Shown here piece after piece: positions 17,857 to 27,034 of a stretch of 64,000 nucleotides of DNA (the first letter of the stretch is position 1; the number at the start of each line of letters is the position of its first letter). The translations under genes were made by a program, and so were the position numbers. The stretch spans positions 2,394,001-2,458,000 of the forward strand of contig NZ_CP143258.1 in assembly GCF_036320655.1 (NCBI RefSeq). Direction: 5' to 3'. Below the pieces are notes generated by a model. It made no database searches. It was not told the DNA's origin and saw only the letters and a program-made list of their open reading frames with translations. The DNA comes from Porphyromonas pogonae (GTDB taxonomy: Bacteria; Bacteroidota; Bacteroidia; Bacteroidales; Porphyromonadaceae).

Positions 17857-19137
17857 TCACTCTTCGCTCCTAAGAACTTTGATAAGCCCTGATGTAAGAC
17901 GTGACAACTGCTTCGGCTCAATGATGAAGGGAGGCATGATATAACATAGCTTCCCGAAAGGTCTGATCCAGATGCCTTCTTGTACGAACTTCTTTTGCAA
18001 AGATGCCATATCTACGGGGTTGTGCATCTCCAATACTCCTATGGCACCCAGCACACGCACTTCCTTGACAGAGGAGAGGTCGGCGGCAGGTGCAAGCTCT
18101 TCTTTCAATTGAGCCTCGATAGCTCTGACCTTCTTTTGCCATCCTGATTCTTTCAAAAGCCTTATAGATTCTGCCGCTACGGCACATGCCAACGGATTGG
18201 CCATAAATGTGGGACCGTGCATGAAACAACCGGCCTCGCCACTACAGATTATATCGGCAATAGCTTTGGTAGTAATGCTTGCCGAAAGAGTCATATATCC
18301 CCCTGTAAGAGCTTTACCGATACACATAATATCCGGTACTAAACTGGCATGCTTGTATGCAAAGATCTCTCCTGTGCGCCCGAAGCCCGTGGCTATTTCA
18401 TCAAAGATGAGCAACACGCCGTACTGGCTACACAGCCTGCGAGCCTCAACGAGATACTGAGGATGATAGAAATACATACCCCCTGCGCCCTGCACGATGG
18501 GCTCGAGGATAAGAGCTGCCAACTCTTCGGATTTCTCAGCTAAGAGTTGTTCGAGCGGTTGAATGTCACGAGGATCCCACACTTGCCCATATCTGCTTTG
18601 TGGCTGGGGCAAGAAGTACTGAGAGGGTAATGGCCCTGCAAAAATACCATGCATACCTGTAACAGGATCACAGACACTCATGGCATGCCACGTATCGCCG
18701 TGATATCCTGAGCGTATGGTGGCAAAGTGATTTCTGTTCCGTCCTTGAGATTGCTGATACTGGATAGCCATTTTCAAAGCTACCTCTACAGCCACAGATC
18801 CGGAATCGGCATAGAAAATCTGATCCAATCCCTGAGGTAATATTTGTAATAACTCACGTGCCAAGTCTACAGCAGGCTCGTGCGTAAACCCGCCAAACAT
18901 CACATGGCTCATTTGTGTCATCTGCTTTTGCAGGGCTGCATTGAGACGTGGATGATTGTATCCGTGCACAGCAGCCCACCATGAGCTCATGCCGTCGATA
19001 AGTTCAGTACCGTCGCACAGTGTTATGACTGCTCCATGCGCTTCTCGTACGGGGTAAACGGGCAGAGGGTCAATGGTGGATGTATAGGGATGCCATAGGT
19101 GCTCCCTATCGGTTTGGAGTAATTCGTCAGTGGTCAT
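17857..19137 (-). CDS. bioA: adenosylmethionine-8-amino-7-oxononanoate aminotransferase
   Basis: This PLP enzyme makes 7,8-diaminononanoate from KAPA in biotin synthesis, with S-adenosylmethionine as amino donor. At 426 residues it has the normal family length. It shows the N-terminal HLWHPYTS motif, the [13 protein letters not shown] stretch, the PLP aspartate in [14 protein letters not shown] and the Schiff-base Lys in [11 protein letters not shown]. It overlaps the end of bioB by 11 bases, so the two are an operon. bioF, bioC and bioD are not in the window. Confidence 0.96.
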   Translation of the reverse strand: MTTDELLQTDREHLWHPYTSTIDPLPVYPVREAHGAVITLCDGTELIDGMSSWWAAVHGYNHPRLNAALQKQMTQMSHVMFGGFTHEPAVDLARELLQILPQGLDQIFYADSGSVAVEVALKMAIQYQQSQGRNRNHFATIRSGYHGDTWHAMSVCDPVTGMHGIFAGPLPSQYFLPQPQSRYGQVWDPRDIQPLEQLLAEKSEELAALILEPIVQGAGGMYFYHPQYLVEARRLCSQYGVLLIFDEIATGFGRTGEIFAYKHASLVPDIMCIGKALTGGYMTLSASITTKAIADIICSGEAGCFMHGPTFMANPLACAVAAESIRLLKESGWQKKVRAIEAQLKEELAPAADLSSVKEVRVLGAIGVLEMHNPVDMASLQKKFVQEGIWIRPFGKLCYIMPPFIIEPKQLSRLTSGLIKVLRSEE

Positions 19138-20122
19138 AGCTCACTTCCCAGTCTTTATGGTTTGTATTTATTTTGCCCATCTCCTGTATCAAGGACATAT
19201 CCTCCCTCGCCTGACTGCCGATAGTAGTAAGCAAATCGCCTGTAATGGCAGAGTTGATGCCGATGTAAATAGCCTTCTTCTGAATATCCCGGCTAATCTG
19301 TGCTCTACCTCCCGAGAATCTCAAAAAAGCATGAGGATTGATTAGTCTGAAGAGAGCCACTGTAGTAAGATACTCTTCGTCAGAGAGAGGAGCCGCATGC
19401 TCCAGAGGTGTGCCGGGAATTGGTTGCAATATATTGATAGGGATGGAGAGGGTTCCGATACTGTTGAGATAGAACGCAAATTCGATGCGTTGCTCCATAG
19501 TCTCACCCATGCCGATAATTCCGCCCGAACATATACGCATGCCCACCTTACGAGCAGCTCGAAGCGTAGCTTCCTTATCTTGTTGCGTATGCGTGGTACA
19601 TAAGTTATGAAAATGACTGGGAGCAGTCTCCATATTACAGTGATAGGTGGTAACCCCACTATCAAACAGCTTTTGCAATTTCTCTTCATCCAAAAGCCCT
19701 AGCGAGGCGCAACATTTGAGATTTGGAGAGTTCTTCTTAATCATTTTATAAGTAACTGCCATACTTTCTATCTCTCTCGAGGTAGCCGTACGACCACTGG
19801 CAACCAAAGAAAACCTACCGATACCCTGATTATGATTATATTTCGATTGAGCTACGCACTCACCGGCATTGACCAATGCATACTTCTCTATTTCCGTGGC
19901 AAAATGCGCACTTTGTGCACACCACTTACAGTTTTCGGGGCAATTACCGCTTTTGGCATTGATGATAGAGCAAGTATCGAATACGTTGCCCATAAAATGC
20001 TCTGTGATGCGGTGAGCACAATCGTACAATGCCTCCTTGTCCTTTATTACCGATAGTTGCAGAGCTTCTTGCTCTGTAATACATTCGCCGTTTAAGATTT
20101 TTTCTTCAATAGAATTGATCAT
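19127..20122 (-). CDS. bioB: biotin synthase
   Basis: This radical-SAM enzyme inserts sulfur into dethiobiotin as the last step of biotin synthesis. In the 331-residue protein the radical-SAM cluster cysteines are C61, C65 and C68 in [13 protein letters not shown]. The conserved YHCNMETAP (ligand Cys of the second cluster), GGIIGMGE and RFSGGR (the second cluster's Arg) are all present. It is the first gene of a bioB-bioA operon. I found no clear biotin-repressor dyad in the short upstream region. Confidence 0.96.
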   Translation of the reverse strand: MINSIEEKILNGECITEQEALQLSVIKDKEALYDCAHRITEHFMGNVFDTCSIINAKSGNCPENCKWCAQSAHFATEIEKYALVNAGECVAQSKYNHNQGIGRFSLVASGRTATSREIESMAVTYKMIKKNSPNLKCCASLGLLDEEKLQKLFDSGVTTYHCNMETAPSHFHNLCTTHTQQDKEATLRAARKVGMRICSGGIIGMGETMEQRIEFAFYLNSIGTLSIPINILQPIPGTPLEHAAPLSDEEYLTTVALFRLINPHAFLRFSGGRAQISRDIQKKAIYIGINSAITGDLLTTIGSQAREDMSLIQEMGKINTNHKDWEVSYDH

Positions 20123-20235
20123 ATAATATATTTTAGTGAAACGGTGCCCGAAAGAAAGAATATAGAACTATCAATATTATGAGCAAAAGCAACAGGATAC
20201 GTATCCCGGTCCTGTAAGGCTGCTCGCATAAGGAT

Positions 20236-20694
20236 CTATATACTTACTTCTTTCATATGCACTACAGGACAGAATCTCCGAGAAATTATCATCGACTCTA
20301 TCCATTTTATTAAAAAGAAAACCTTCGGGCATGCGGTTTGGAACCGCTGCACGAAGGTTGCAATATCTTGGTTATTGTATGTTACCGCTAAGGTAACGAC
20401 AGAAGTTTCGCTACAAATTATGACTCTTCCACCCATTTTAGCCTGAAGCAAGATAAACTTTTCATCAGGAAAAGCCTCGTCATCCTCCACATCAGTATCC
20501 AGAATACAACACTCGCTCCACGAAAAATCCGACAATGCCTTAGTCTTGATAAAAAGTCTGTCAAGAACGTTCTTTGCCAAAGATACAATAACTACATTTT
20601 TGCCTAAGCCTCTAAAAACGGCACTGCCGCACCGACTCCATCTACGGAACGTCAGTGAGGCAGGCCTTATATTGAGAGATCTTAGTGCGTACAC
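20236..20694 (-). CDS. small protein with WSR...SLGK motif downstream of the peptide transporter
   Basis: The frame directly follows the transporter stop: a GTG at 20694 would begin it 12 bases later (an ATG at 20769 would overlap the transporter). Residues 9-50 carry IRPASLTFRRWSRCGSAVF and LGKNVVIVSLAKNVLDRL, a pattern I recall from short (~60-100 aa) Bacteroidales proteins of unknown function. An acidic stretch (DTDVEDDEAF) follows. A terminator-like hairpin (20305-20358) lies inside the 3' part, so the natural protein may be shorter than the 152 residues of the open frame, or the tail may be frameshifted. Confidence 0.5.
   Translation of the reverse strand: MYALRSLNIRPASLTFRRWSRCGSAVFRGLGKNVVIVSLAKNVLDRLFIKTKALSDFSWSECCILDTDVEDDEAFPDEKFILLQAKMGGRVIICSETSVVTLAVTYNNQDIATFVQRFQTACPKVFFLIKWIESMIISRRFCPVVHMKEVSI
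20305..20358 (-). terminator. terminator downstream of the peptide transporter
   Basis: Outer arms AACCTTCG and CGAAGGTT enclose an inner stem GCGGTT/AACCGC. On the minus strand the stem is followed by TTTTCTTTTT. It probably ends the transcript that comes through the transporter and the small ORF. Confidence 0.7.
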
Positions 20695-20705
20695 TGTATG
20701 ATTCT

Positions 20706-22694
20706 TTATTTTGTTACAAGCTCGAGTCTCTTCATTACAGAGAAGATAAACACAGCCGAAAGCACGCAACAGATAACCAGTACACCCCAGAAAGCAACCA
20801 AAGGAAGTTGCTCCCAGAAAGTACCCATAACACCTACAAGCAAGTTACCTATAGCAGTGGCAGCCAACCAACCGCCTTGCATAAGACCGCTATACTGAGG
20901 AGGAGCTACTTTGGATACGAATGACAGACCCATAGGGCTGAGGAAAAGCTCCGCAATAGTAAGTACGAAATAAGTACCGATAAGCCAATTGGGAGATACC
21001 AAGACATCCGATGTTCCTTGCAAAGTAGAAGGAGCTGGTAGGCCAAATGAAGCGAGTAACAATACCACGAAACCTAAAGCAGCGATAAGCATACCGATAC
21101 CGATCTTTCTCGGAGCAGAAGGTTCTTTGCCTTTTTGACCAAGGTAAGTAAATACACCTACTACAGCCGGTGTGAGGATGATGATGAAGAATGGATTGAA
21201 CTGCTGGAAGATCTGAGGAGTGATCTTGATCATTTCGCTTATCTTGGCAATGTCGATCTGATAATAAGCAAACAATGCTACGAGACCTACAATCATCAGT
21301 ACGATACCGACTCTTGGATTCTTCTTCTCACCAAACAATCCCATAAATGTAATATAGATACCATACATAAATACGATAACTGGCAATAGAGAAAGAAGAG
21401 AGAACATCATATAATGCTGAGGCGTGATATTACTTGTGGTATAGTCACGTGCAAAGAAAGTCATACACAACCCGTTTTGGTGGAATGACATCCAGAAGAA
21501 GATCACCACAAAGAATACAAGGAACAAAGCCGTCATACGCTCTTTGACTTCATGCTTGCTCATTGTAGGCACGTTGGTTTGTTGAGCTTCCGCCTGACCT
21601 TTTCTTTTTCTTGAAACTGTGATGTCAGCAAACTTCCAAGTCTTACGGAAAAGCAAGAAGATCAAAATCGAAAGCACGAGACTTATACATGCCACGCCGA
21701 AAGAGAGGCTGTAAGAAGAAGACAACGATTTATTTACATATTCTGCTGCGAAACGCTCAGCAAAAGATTTTTGAAGACCGTCGGCAGTAAAGAATCCTGT
21801 CAATGCCTCTTCCGGTACAGATGCAATCTTTGCTTTCACAGCTTCTTTTGCTGCCTGATCATTCACAGCACGGCTTTCAAGCAATTCGTATTCTTTTTTC
21901 TCAATCCTGATGGCAGGATCAGATATTTTATCAGAAATAGTTAGCTGGTACAAACCAGCAGCTTTCAGGTTAAAAAGAGCAGATTCTTTATCAGAGGGGA
22001 ACAATACTCCGTCCTTTTTCTTCTTCTTTGCTATAATCTGAGCTTTCTCTTTATCGTCTTTTTGAGTAAACTTAGGGTTTGCCTTGATATATTCGTCCAT
22101 GAAGACATTCTCGTCCACCACCTTATTGTTGAGGGCTACATAGTCTTTAGGAATGTTGGCATCATAAGTGAAGTTTGCTTTTTCCAATACACTCTTGTTT
22201 ATAGCATTAGCCATACTGGGAGCAAAGAATGCACCGATATTGATAAACATGTAGAAGATTGAGAATGCAATATCACGATTAGATGAATACTGAGGTGAGT
22301 CATATAGCTTGCCCACCAAAGCCTGCAAGTTTCCTTTGAAAAGACCCGTACCTGCCGATATGAAGAATAAAGACAGGAACATCATTGACAATCCGAAAGG
22401 ATTGTTTTGTGTTGGCATTGCAAGCAAGAGATAACCTCCAAACATGATGACAACACCAATAAAGATAGTCTTACCGTAGCCTAAAGCTTTGTCAGCGATA
22501 AGACCTCCGAAAATAGGCAGGAAGTATACTAAGGCAAGGAAGGTACCGTATATCATACTGGTAAATCCCGAAGATAAGCCGAACTTGGCTTGCATATAAA
22601 GCGTGAGGATAGCCAGCATGGTGTAGTATCCGAAACGCTCTCCCATGTTTGTAAGGGCTAAGACTATGAGTCCTTTGGGGTGTTTGTTTAGCAT
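20706..22694 (-). CDS. POT-family proton-coupled peptide transporter
   Basis: This inner-membrane symporter takes up di- and tripeptides with protons. At 662 residues it is long for the family because of a charged insert of about 130 residues (near 170-300, with many Lys, Asp and Glu) between two halves of membrane helices. The family signature is at the N-terminus: NMGERFGYYTMLAILTLYM contains the conserved ExxER-like pattern, followed by FGGLIADKALGYGKTI. FFISAGTGLFKGNLQ matches the second POT motif. It lies 44 bases after the DUF4831 gene, so the two are probably co-transcribed. Peptide uptake suits an organism that lives on proteins. Confidence 0.92.
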   Translation of the reverse strand: MLNKHPKGLIVLALTNMGERFGYYTMLAILTLYMQAKFGLSSGFTSMIYGTFLALVYFLPIFGGLIADKALGYGKTIFIGVVIMFGGYLLLAMPTQNNPFGLSMMFLSLFFISAGTGLFKGNLQALVGKLYDSPQYSSNRDIAFSIFYMFINIGAFFAPSMANAINKSVLEKANFTYDANIPKDYVALNNKVVDENVFMDEYIKANPKFTQKDDKEKAQIIAKKKKKDGVLFPSDKESALFNLKAAGLYQLTISDKISDPAIRIEKKEYELLESRAVNDQAAKEAVKAKIASVPEEALTGFFTADGLQKSFAERFAAEYVNKSLSSSYSLSFGVACISLVLSILIFLLFRKTWKFADITVSRKRKGQAEAQQTNVPTMSKHEVKERMTALFLVFFVVIFFWMSFHQNGLCMTFFARDYTTSNITPQHYMMFSLLSLLPVIVFMYGIYITFMGLFGEKKNPRVGIVLMIVGLVALFAYYQIDIAKISEMIKITPQIFQQFNPFFIIILTPAVVGVFTYLGQKGKEPSAPRKIGIGMLIAALGFVVLLLASFGLPAPSTLQGTSDVLVSPNWLIGTYFVLTIAELFLSPMGLSFVSKVAPPQYSGLMQGGWLAATAIGNLLVGVMGTFWEQLPLVAFWGVLVICCVLSAVFIFSVMKRLELVTK

Positions 22695-22738
22695 AAAGTG
22701 AATGTTTTTATTATTTATGGTTATGTATTAAGGACAAT

Positions 22739-23815
22739 CTATTGTTTGATTTCTGAGATTGCTCCGGTGTTGACGTCGAAATATACTTTCGGTGCCGTAT
22801 CGCCGCGATCATTAAACATCTTGCGTGTCAGGCTCTGCTGCATTCCCAACTGGGTGATGGGAAGCTTGGCATCAAAGTAGGTTTTGCCTTCATATTTTAC
22901 AATAATCTTGGCACTACCCGGAAGATTGTAAACTACACCGTCAAGACTTTTTTCATGCTTACGCATTTCTTTCTCAGTCATCTCAGGTGCTCTCTCCACG
23001 ACACTCATACTAAAGTATACGGGAGCTCCACCCAAATCATTGGCTGCTACAGCACCCAATAGAGGTGAAAACCTGAATATGACTTTATCCTGAATATTCT
23101 CTTCCGGCTCTACTTCTGTTTTATAGGTAATAGTCTCTCTGATTGTATCTCCGCAGAATAGGCGTAACGTTCCCATCTCTTCGCTCTTGAGCTTTCCCAG
23201 CACCAGTTTCATCGACTGACCATCTTTGGGCATCGACTCCACATCTCCCGTCACGATATTCATAGTACTTTCCCTTACATGGAATAAGTATCCTGCCGCT
23301 ATCTCAGCTTGTTTGGATTGCGATCCTGCGAGATTGTATTCCTGTGGTAATGAAGGAGGGGTAACTAACTCGTTATTTTCACTCTGAGCCTGAGGGGTAG
23401 GCGCATCATTTTGTTTGTCTCCATTTATAGAATAGATAATACCCTGATCAGTGAGATTAACGAAAGGAGCCACGGTTTTTTTATCAAAACGCACAATAAA
23501 CTGATTCTTGTCGTCTTTGACTCCTTTAGAAAGAACCTTTATGGACTTTAGTCTGTAGTGTACAGCTCTGCGATTGGAGGCATTTATGGTAAGATACTTA
23601 TATGCATAATCTGCCAGCGGGCCGGGATCGTATGTTTCTTTTTCAATCTTTGCTTCCACAAGAAGTTGTGTACGAGGTAAACTGTACACTACACCATAAT
23701 CGTTATTTTGGCTTGCATCAAAGCGCGTCACATTGGTCTGCGCTTGTGCAAAAAATATATTCGAAAAAAGACTTAATAATATGAGAAGATAAGAGAATCT
23801 GATTACTCGTAACAT
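22739..23815 (-). CDS. DUF4831 family exported protein
   Basis: The 358-residue protein begins with a clear signal peptide (SYLLILLSLFSNIFFAQAQ). It then shows YGVVYSLPRTQLLVEAKIEKE, GPLADYAYKYL near residues 65-75, and a C-terminal region where VVYNLPGSAKIIVKYEGK echoes the N-terminal motif. This matches DUF4831, a family of unknown function seen in Bacteroidota. It is the first gene of a probable operon with the peptide transporter, so a role around peptide handling in the periplasm is conceivable but unproven. Confidence 0.8.
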   Translation of the reverse strand: MLRVIRFSYLLILLSLFSNIFFAQAQTNVTRFDASQNNDYGVVYSLPRTQLLVEAKIEKETYDPGPLADYAYKYLTINASNRRAVHYRLKSIKVLSKGVKDDKNQFIVRFDKKTVAPFVNLTDQGIIYSINGDKQNDAPTPQAQSENNELVTPPSLPQEYNLAGSQSKQAEIAAGYLFHVRESTMNIVTGDVESMPKDGQSMKLVLGKLKSEEMGTLRLFCGDTIRETITYKTEVEPEENIQDKVIFRFSPLLGAVAANDLGGAPVYFSMSVVERAPEMTEKEMRKHEKSLDGVVYNLPGSAKIIVKYEGKTYFDAKLPITQLGMQQSLTRKMFNDRGDTAPKVYFDVNTGAISEIKQ

Positions 23816-23845
23816 ATTTCAATGTGCTAATAAATGTTCAGCTAA

Positions 23846-23853
23846 CAAAGCTA
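23846..23853 (-). promoter_or_regulatory. -7 box of the DUF4831 gene
   Basis: TAGCTTTG on the minus strand matches TAnnTTTG exactly and lies 31 bases before the ATG. No clear TTTG is present at -33. Confidence 0.45.
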
Positions 23854-24176
23854 CAAAATTTAGATTGAATAATCTTGGTTATTCCTTTAATTAACTATCA
23901 TTTTGCATCTTATTTTTTATATACAATAGCTTTTTTTATGGATTTTCAAGTCGAGTTTGATGATTGAGCATTCTCTTATTTAAAGAATATCATTAATTAC
24001 CCTCCAGCAAAAGCTTATCTTGAAAAAAGAGATACAAAAGCAAAACCTGTTCACCGTACTACGAATACACATCTTTGTGTTCGATTTGTAAACATTTAAA
24101 TATCAAAACATAGCGCATAATAATATTCGACTATCACAACATCTTTAATAAAATAATATAGGCTATTTTAAGATCT

Positions 24177-24295
24177 ATCATTTTGATATATTTATAAGGC
24201 CATAACACCTCAAAGCGAAACAAACAGAATAAAACATAAAAGACAAATACAAAATACAAATAACATATTTATCTAAATAATTATATCAAAATGAT
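24177..24295. repeat. 119-bp segment bounded by 19-bp inverted arms
   Basis: ATCATTTTGATATA at 24177-24190 is perfectly inverted at 24282-24295, and the match extends inward to 19 bp with one mismatch. The segment between is AT-rich and non-coding. It could be a small decayed mobile element or a structured transcript. Confidence 0.5.
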
Positions 24296-24344
24296 ACAAA
24301 CCAAGAATTTACAGATCACTATTTAAAGCAATAAGTCAGTCGCC

Positions 24345-24436
24345 AATATTTTTGTAACTACGTGATGATGTTTTCTTAGTTAGACTTTACTTTTTTCCTA
24401 ACTAAGGAATCCGAAGCTCTTAGTTACAAAAACATT
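24345..24436. repeat. nested inverted repeat
   Basis: Outer arms AATATTTTTGTAACTA (24345-24360) and TAGTTACAAAAACATT (24421-24436) pair with one mismatch over 16 bp. Inside them TTAGTTA (24376-24382) pairs with TAACTAA (24399-24405). Two concentric stems in 92 bases suggest either a cruciform-forming element or a structured RNA. Confidence 0.5.
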
Positions 24437-24500
24437 GCACCTTAATTACAAAAATAATACAACACAGTTAGAAAAATAGATGATTTTGACTCTGAAACAA

Positions 24501-24544
24501 AATAACCGCAAATGGTAAGTTTACACATCCCATTTGCGGTTATT
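24501..24544 (-). terminator. isolated terminator-like hairpin
   Basis: AATAACCGCAAATGG (24501-24515) and CCATTTGCGGTTATT (24530-24544) form a perfect 15-bp stem. On the minus strand TTGTTT follows. No gene is evident to be terminated, because the S41 peptidase transcript already has its own terminator upstream. Confidence 0.55.
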
Positions 24545-24868
24545 CTTATGTTTATTTGCCTATAATTATCTAAATACTGACATTTTGATATTTTTGTTTA
24601 CATAATCTAATTCTGACAATATGTAAGATCCATACATTTTATTTCCGTGCAACAATTTACTCCAAACAAAGCCTTGTTAGGAATAAATTGAAATATATTA
24701 TTAGACTTTGATTTCATTACTAATTCTTTATAAATAAGTTCTTAATCTGTAGAGTAAGTCCGGATATTGGTGTGTAAACGGATTATTTCTTAAACAAAGA
24801 TACAACATCGTACCCCCATTTGTCAAGAGCCTCGATAAAATTTTATAACAATCCATTATTCAGCAAAA

Positions 24869-25055
24869 GAGACTGTTGCAAAAGTCAACAGTCTCATGGA
24901 TTTTGGAGGCAAAGCCGACAAAAGACACTTTGACCGGGCAGAGAAGGTAAAGTGCAAGGCGCTAAGAGTGAGTGCACAGGGAGTTTACTTCAGGTAAATG
25001 ACCAAGCGCGAATCTCGCAAGCAACGAAGCAATTGGCCTGCTATGCAACGGTCTC
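24869..25055 (+). mobile_element. MITE copy 2 (187 bp, intact)
   Basis: By eye it is identical to copy 1 once the IS is removed. It has the same GAGACTGTTGC / GAGACCGTTGC inverted ends. CAAAA flanks both sides (24864-24868, 25056-25060), a 5-bp target duplication. It is inserted in non-coding DNA just past the terminator of the S41 peptidase gene. Confidence 0.9.
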
Positions 25056-25083
25056 CAAAAGATTATCTCGGATCACAATTATA

Positions 25084-25130
25084 TAAAAACAAAGGCAGAG
25101 ATATGGTTTTAAACATATCACTGCCTTTGT
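25084..25130 (-). terminator. terminator of the S41 peptidase gene
   Basis: ACAAAGGCAG (25089-25098) and CTGCCTTTGT (25121-25130) pair, and a second stem GATATG/CATATC continues inward after one A-A mismatch. On the minus strand TTTTTATAT follows. Confidence 0.88.
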
Positions 25131-25168
25131 ACTTGATAAACAGTTTATAACGAAACTCTCTACCAATC

Positions 25169-26656
25169 TTATTTTCGTGTCACTTGATCAACTACATCAT
25201 TCAGAATTACTGCATTTTCTTTCAACAGCAAGGCTTGAGGTTTATAATCCATCTTTTTCACCTTAAAGTCATTCTTAGTCATCACACCAGATCTGAGACG
25301 AGGTTTACCAAGGATATCATTAATTGCAACAGATAGCAGATAATCTTTGGGGTTACCTAATTCTACCCAATTGCTTGCATCTTCTTCCTGAGGTTCCACT
25401 TCAATATCTGGTTTGAGATTCCCTCCGATCTTATCAAAAGAGATGCCTTTGCTATTTGAGTAAACGCTAACTATGGGTTGCATAGCCCAATTCTTAAGAG
25501 CTGCTCTTTGCTCAGATGTAAGGTCTTTTCCTTCCCCTTCATATACAGGTAATCCCAATGATTTGTCATAAGCATGCAAAGTCCATGAAGCTGCATACTT
25601 ACCTCCTGTAGGAGTACCTACATGTACCACTTTGATAAAATCCCTGAGACAATAAGTAAGAAGCTCTGATGCTGAAAAAGAACTTTCCGTGGCAATGATG
25701 TGTACTTTGTTCAAATTTAAATTGGCACTTAACGGATCAGGCTGATCTTTGTATATTTGCCCAAGCTTATTTTCTCTGTAATTGACCCCTTCTTTTAAAG
25801 CTTTGTCGTCATAGATTTTATTGAGAATATGATTATAGTCCATACGAGAAAATACGGGTTTCTTTTCTACTAAATCCTTCCTAATTAGCATTGATGCAAT
25901 ATAAAGCGCAGAAGTAAGACTTCCTCCGTGATTATAACGCAGGTCTATGACTAAATCGGTAATTTGCTGTTGCTTAAAATACATGAATGCCTCGTGTAGT
26001 TTGCCATTAAATTCATGTATAAAATCGGTATAAAATAGATATCCGATTTTTTTACCACCTTGTTCAATCACTTTTGACACAAGTACAGGATTTGTATGAA
26101 TTCTTTCAGGAGTAATGGAAACGGTCGTAGCTTTTCCCGTATCTTTTTTGATAACCTCAATACTGATACTTTCTTTCCCAAACAATTTCCTATAATTATC
26201 ATTGTTGAGAATAGCTCCATCTACTTTTACTACCACATCGCCCCTTTTGAGTCCGGCTTTAGCTGCAGGGCTATCAGGAAAGACATAATTAATATTCACC
26301 CATGCCTTTGAGTTGTCGGCATAACCATGAATATCATAACCGAAAGCTACCGGATCCCCCTCAAGTATCTTTTTCCATTCTCCGGCGTTATCTGTGATGT
26401 AAGACCATTTGTCAATCTTTTTGTATTCAAACAACAGGGATCGGAAATATTTTACAGGATCCGAATCTTCTATCCTAGGATTCTTTTCAAGCATTTGATC
26501 ATTCCATTTGTAAAAAAGGCTCATCCCTTTATAACAAAATTCACTTACAGGATTAATCTTGTCTGTTTTAGGTTCTTGAGGTACATCGTTTTTACTACAA
26601 GCTGTTAATACTACAAATAGACTAAATAGTGCGGAAATAAAATTTAATTTTTTCAT
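25169..26656 (-). CDS. S41-family peptidase lipoprotein with PDZ domain
   Basis: From the ATG at 26656 the protein has 495 residues and starts MKKLNFISALFSLFVVLTAC, a lipoprotein signal with Cys20 as the lipid anchor, so it should sit in the cell envelope. A PDZ-like region includes VNINYVFPDSPAAKAGLKRG. The S41 (C-terminal processing protease) domain has DLRYNHGG, the Ser of TESSFSASE and the Lys of GTPTGGKYAAS, so the Ser-Lys dyad is intact. The frame is open a further 28 codons upstream, but that extension would destroy the signal peptide. The substrate is unknown. Confidence 0.9.
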   Translation of the reverse strand: MKKLNFISALFSLFVVLTACSKNDVPQEPKTDKINPVSEFCYKGMSLFYKWNDQMLEKNPRIEDSDPVKYFRSLLFEYKKIDKWSYITDNAGEWKKILEGDPVAFGYDIHGYADNSKAWVNINYVFPDSPAAKAGLKRGDVVVKVDGAILNNDNYRKLFGKESISIEVIKKDTGKATTVSITPERIHTNPVLVSKVIEQGGKKIGYLFYTDFIHEFNGKLHEAFMYFKQQQITDLVIDLRYNHGGSLTSALYIASMLIRKDLVEKKPVFSRMDYNHILNKIYDDKALKEGVNYRENKLGQIYKDQPDPLSANLNLNKVHIIATESSFSASELLTYCLRDFIKVVHVGTPTGGKYAASWTLHAYDKSLGLPVYEGEGKDLTSEQRAALKNWAMQPIVSVYSNSKGISFDKIGGNLKPDIEVEPQEEDASNWVELGNPKDYLLSVAINDILGKPRLRSGVMTKNDFKVKKMDYKPQALLLKENAVILNDVVDQVTRK

Positions 26657-27034
26657 CAGCATAAAATGTTTCTTGATACCCTCGTAAAAATAGAAAATGC
26701 TTTTGAATTTGGCACAATAAAGAGATTTAAAATTACACATATACCGTTGTGGTAGGTATATCGAAAGTATGGAATATCGCCATAATCAGGGGAGCTTCTC
26801 AATGCCCTATCTTTACTCAGAGAGTAATTGCCGACACTTACTTTTAGCCGTCTAAAGTCCCCCTTTCTATCCCCATATACATATAGTATATGGTTGATAT
26901 GTTGTGCCATACCTACAAATAGGGATTTTGGGGCATGTAATAACAACTGTCACATAGGTGACGGCTTGACACTATTGCTCCAATATATCTTTGTACGTAG
27001 AAATAAAGTTTAATGAAATAATTTACATGTTATT
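26657..27034. other. intergenic region between divergent genes
   Basis: No gene is seen. The right end holds the promoter and dyad of the DUF438 gene; a promoter for the S41 peptidase gene must lie in the left part but no clear box stands out. Confidence 0.4.
26949..26993 (+). promoter_or_regulatory. promoter and dyad of the DUF438 gene
   Basis: GTCACATAGGTGAC (26949-26962) has inverted GTCAC/GTGAC arms, as in CRP/FNR-type sites. Directly after it come TTGAC (26966) and the exact -7 box TATCTTTG (26986-26993). The leader is about 35 nt. Confidence 0.55.

Larger units (their letters stand above)
23854..24868. other. AT-rich non-coding stretch
   Basis: About 1 kb of very AT-rich sequence without a credible gene on either strand. 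It contains two nested or long inverted repeats (24177-24295 and 24345-24436) and a strong isolated hairpin (24501-24544), each listed separately. TGACATTTTG near 24588 resembles half of the palindrome found at 12316 and 51402. Confidence 0.6.
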
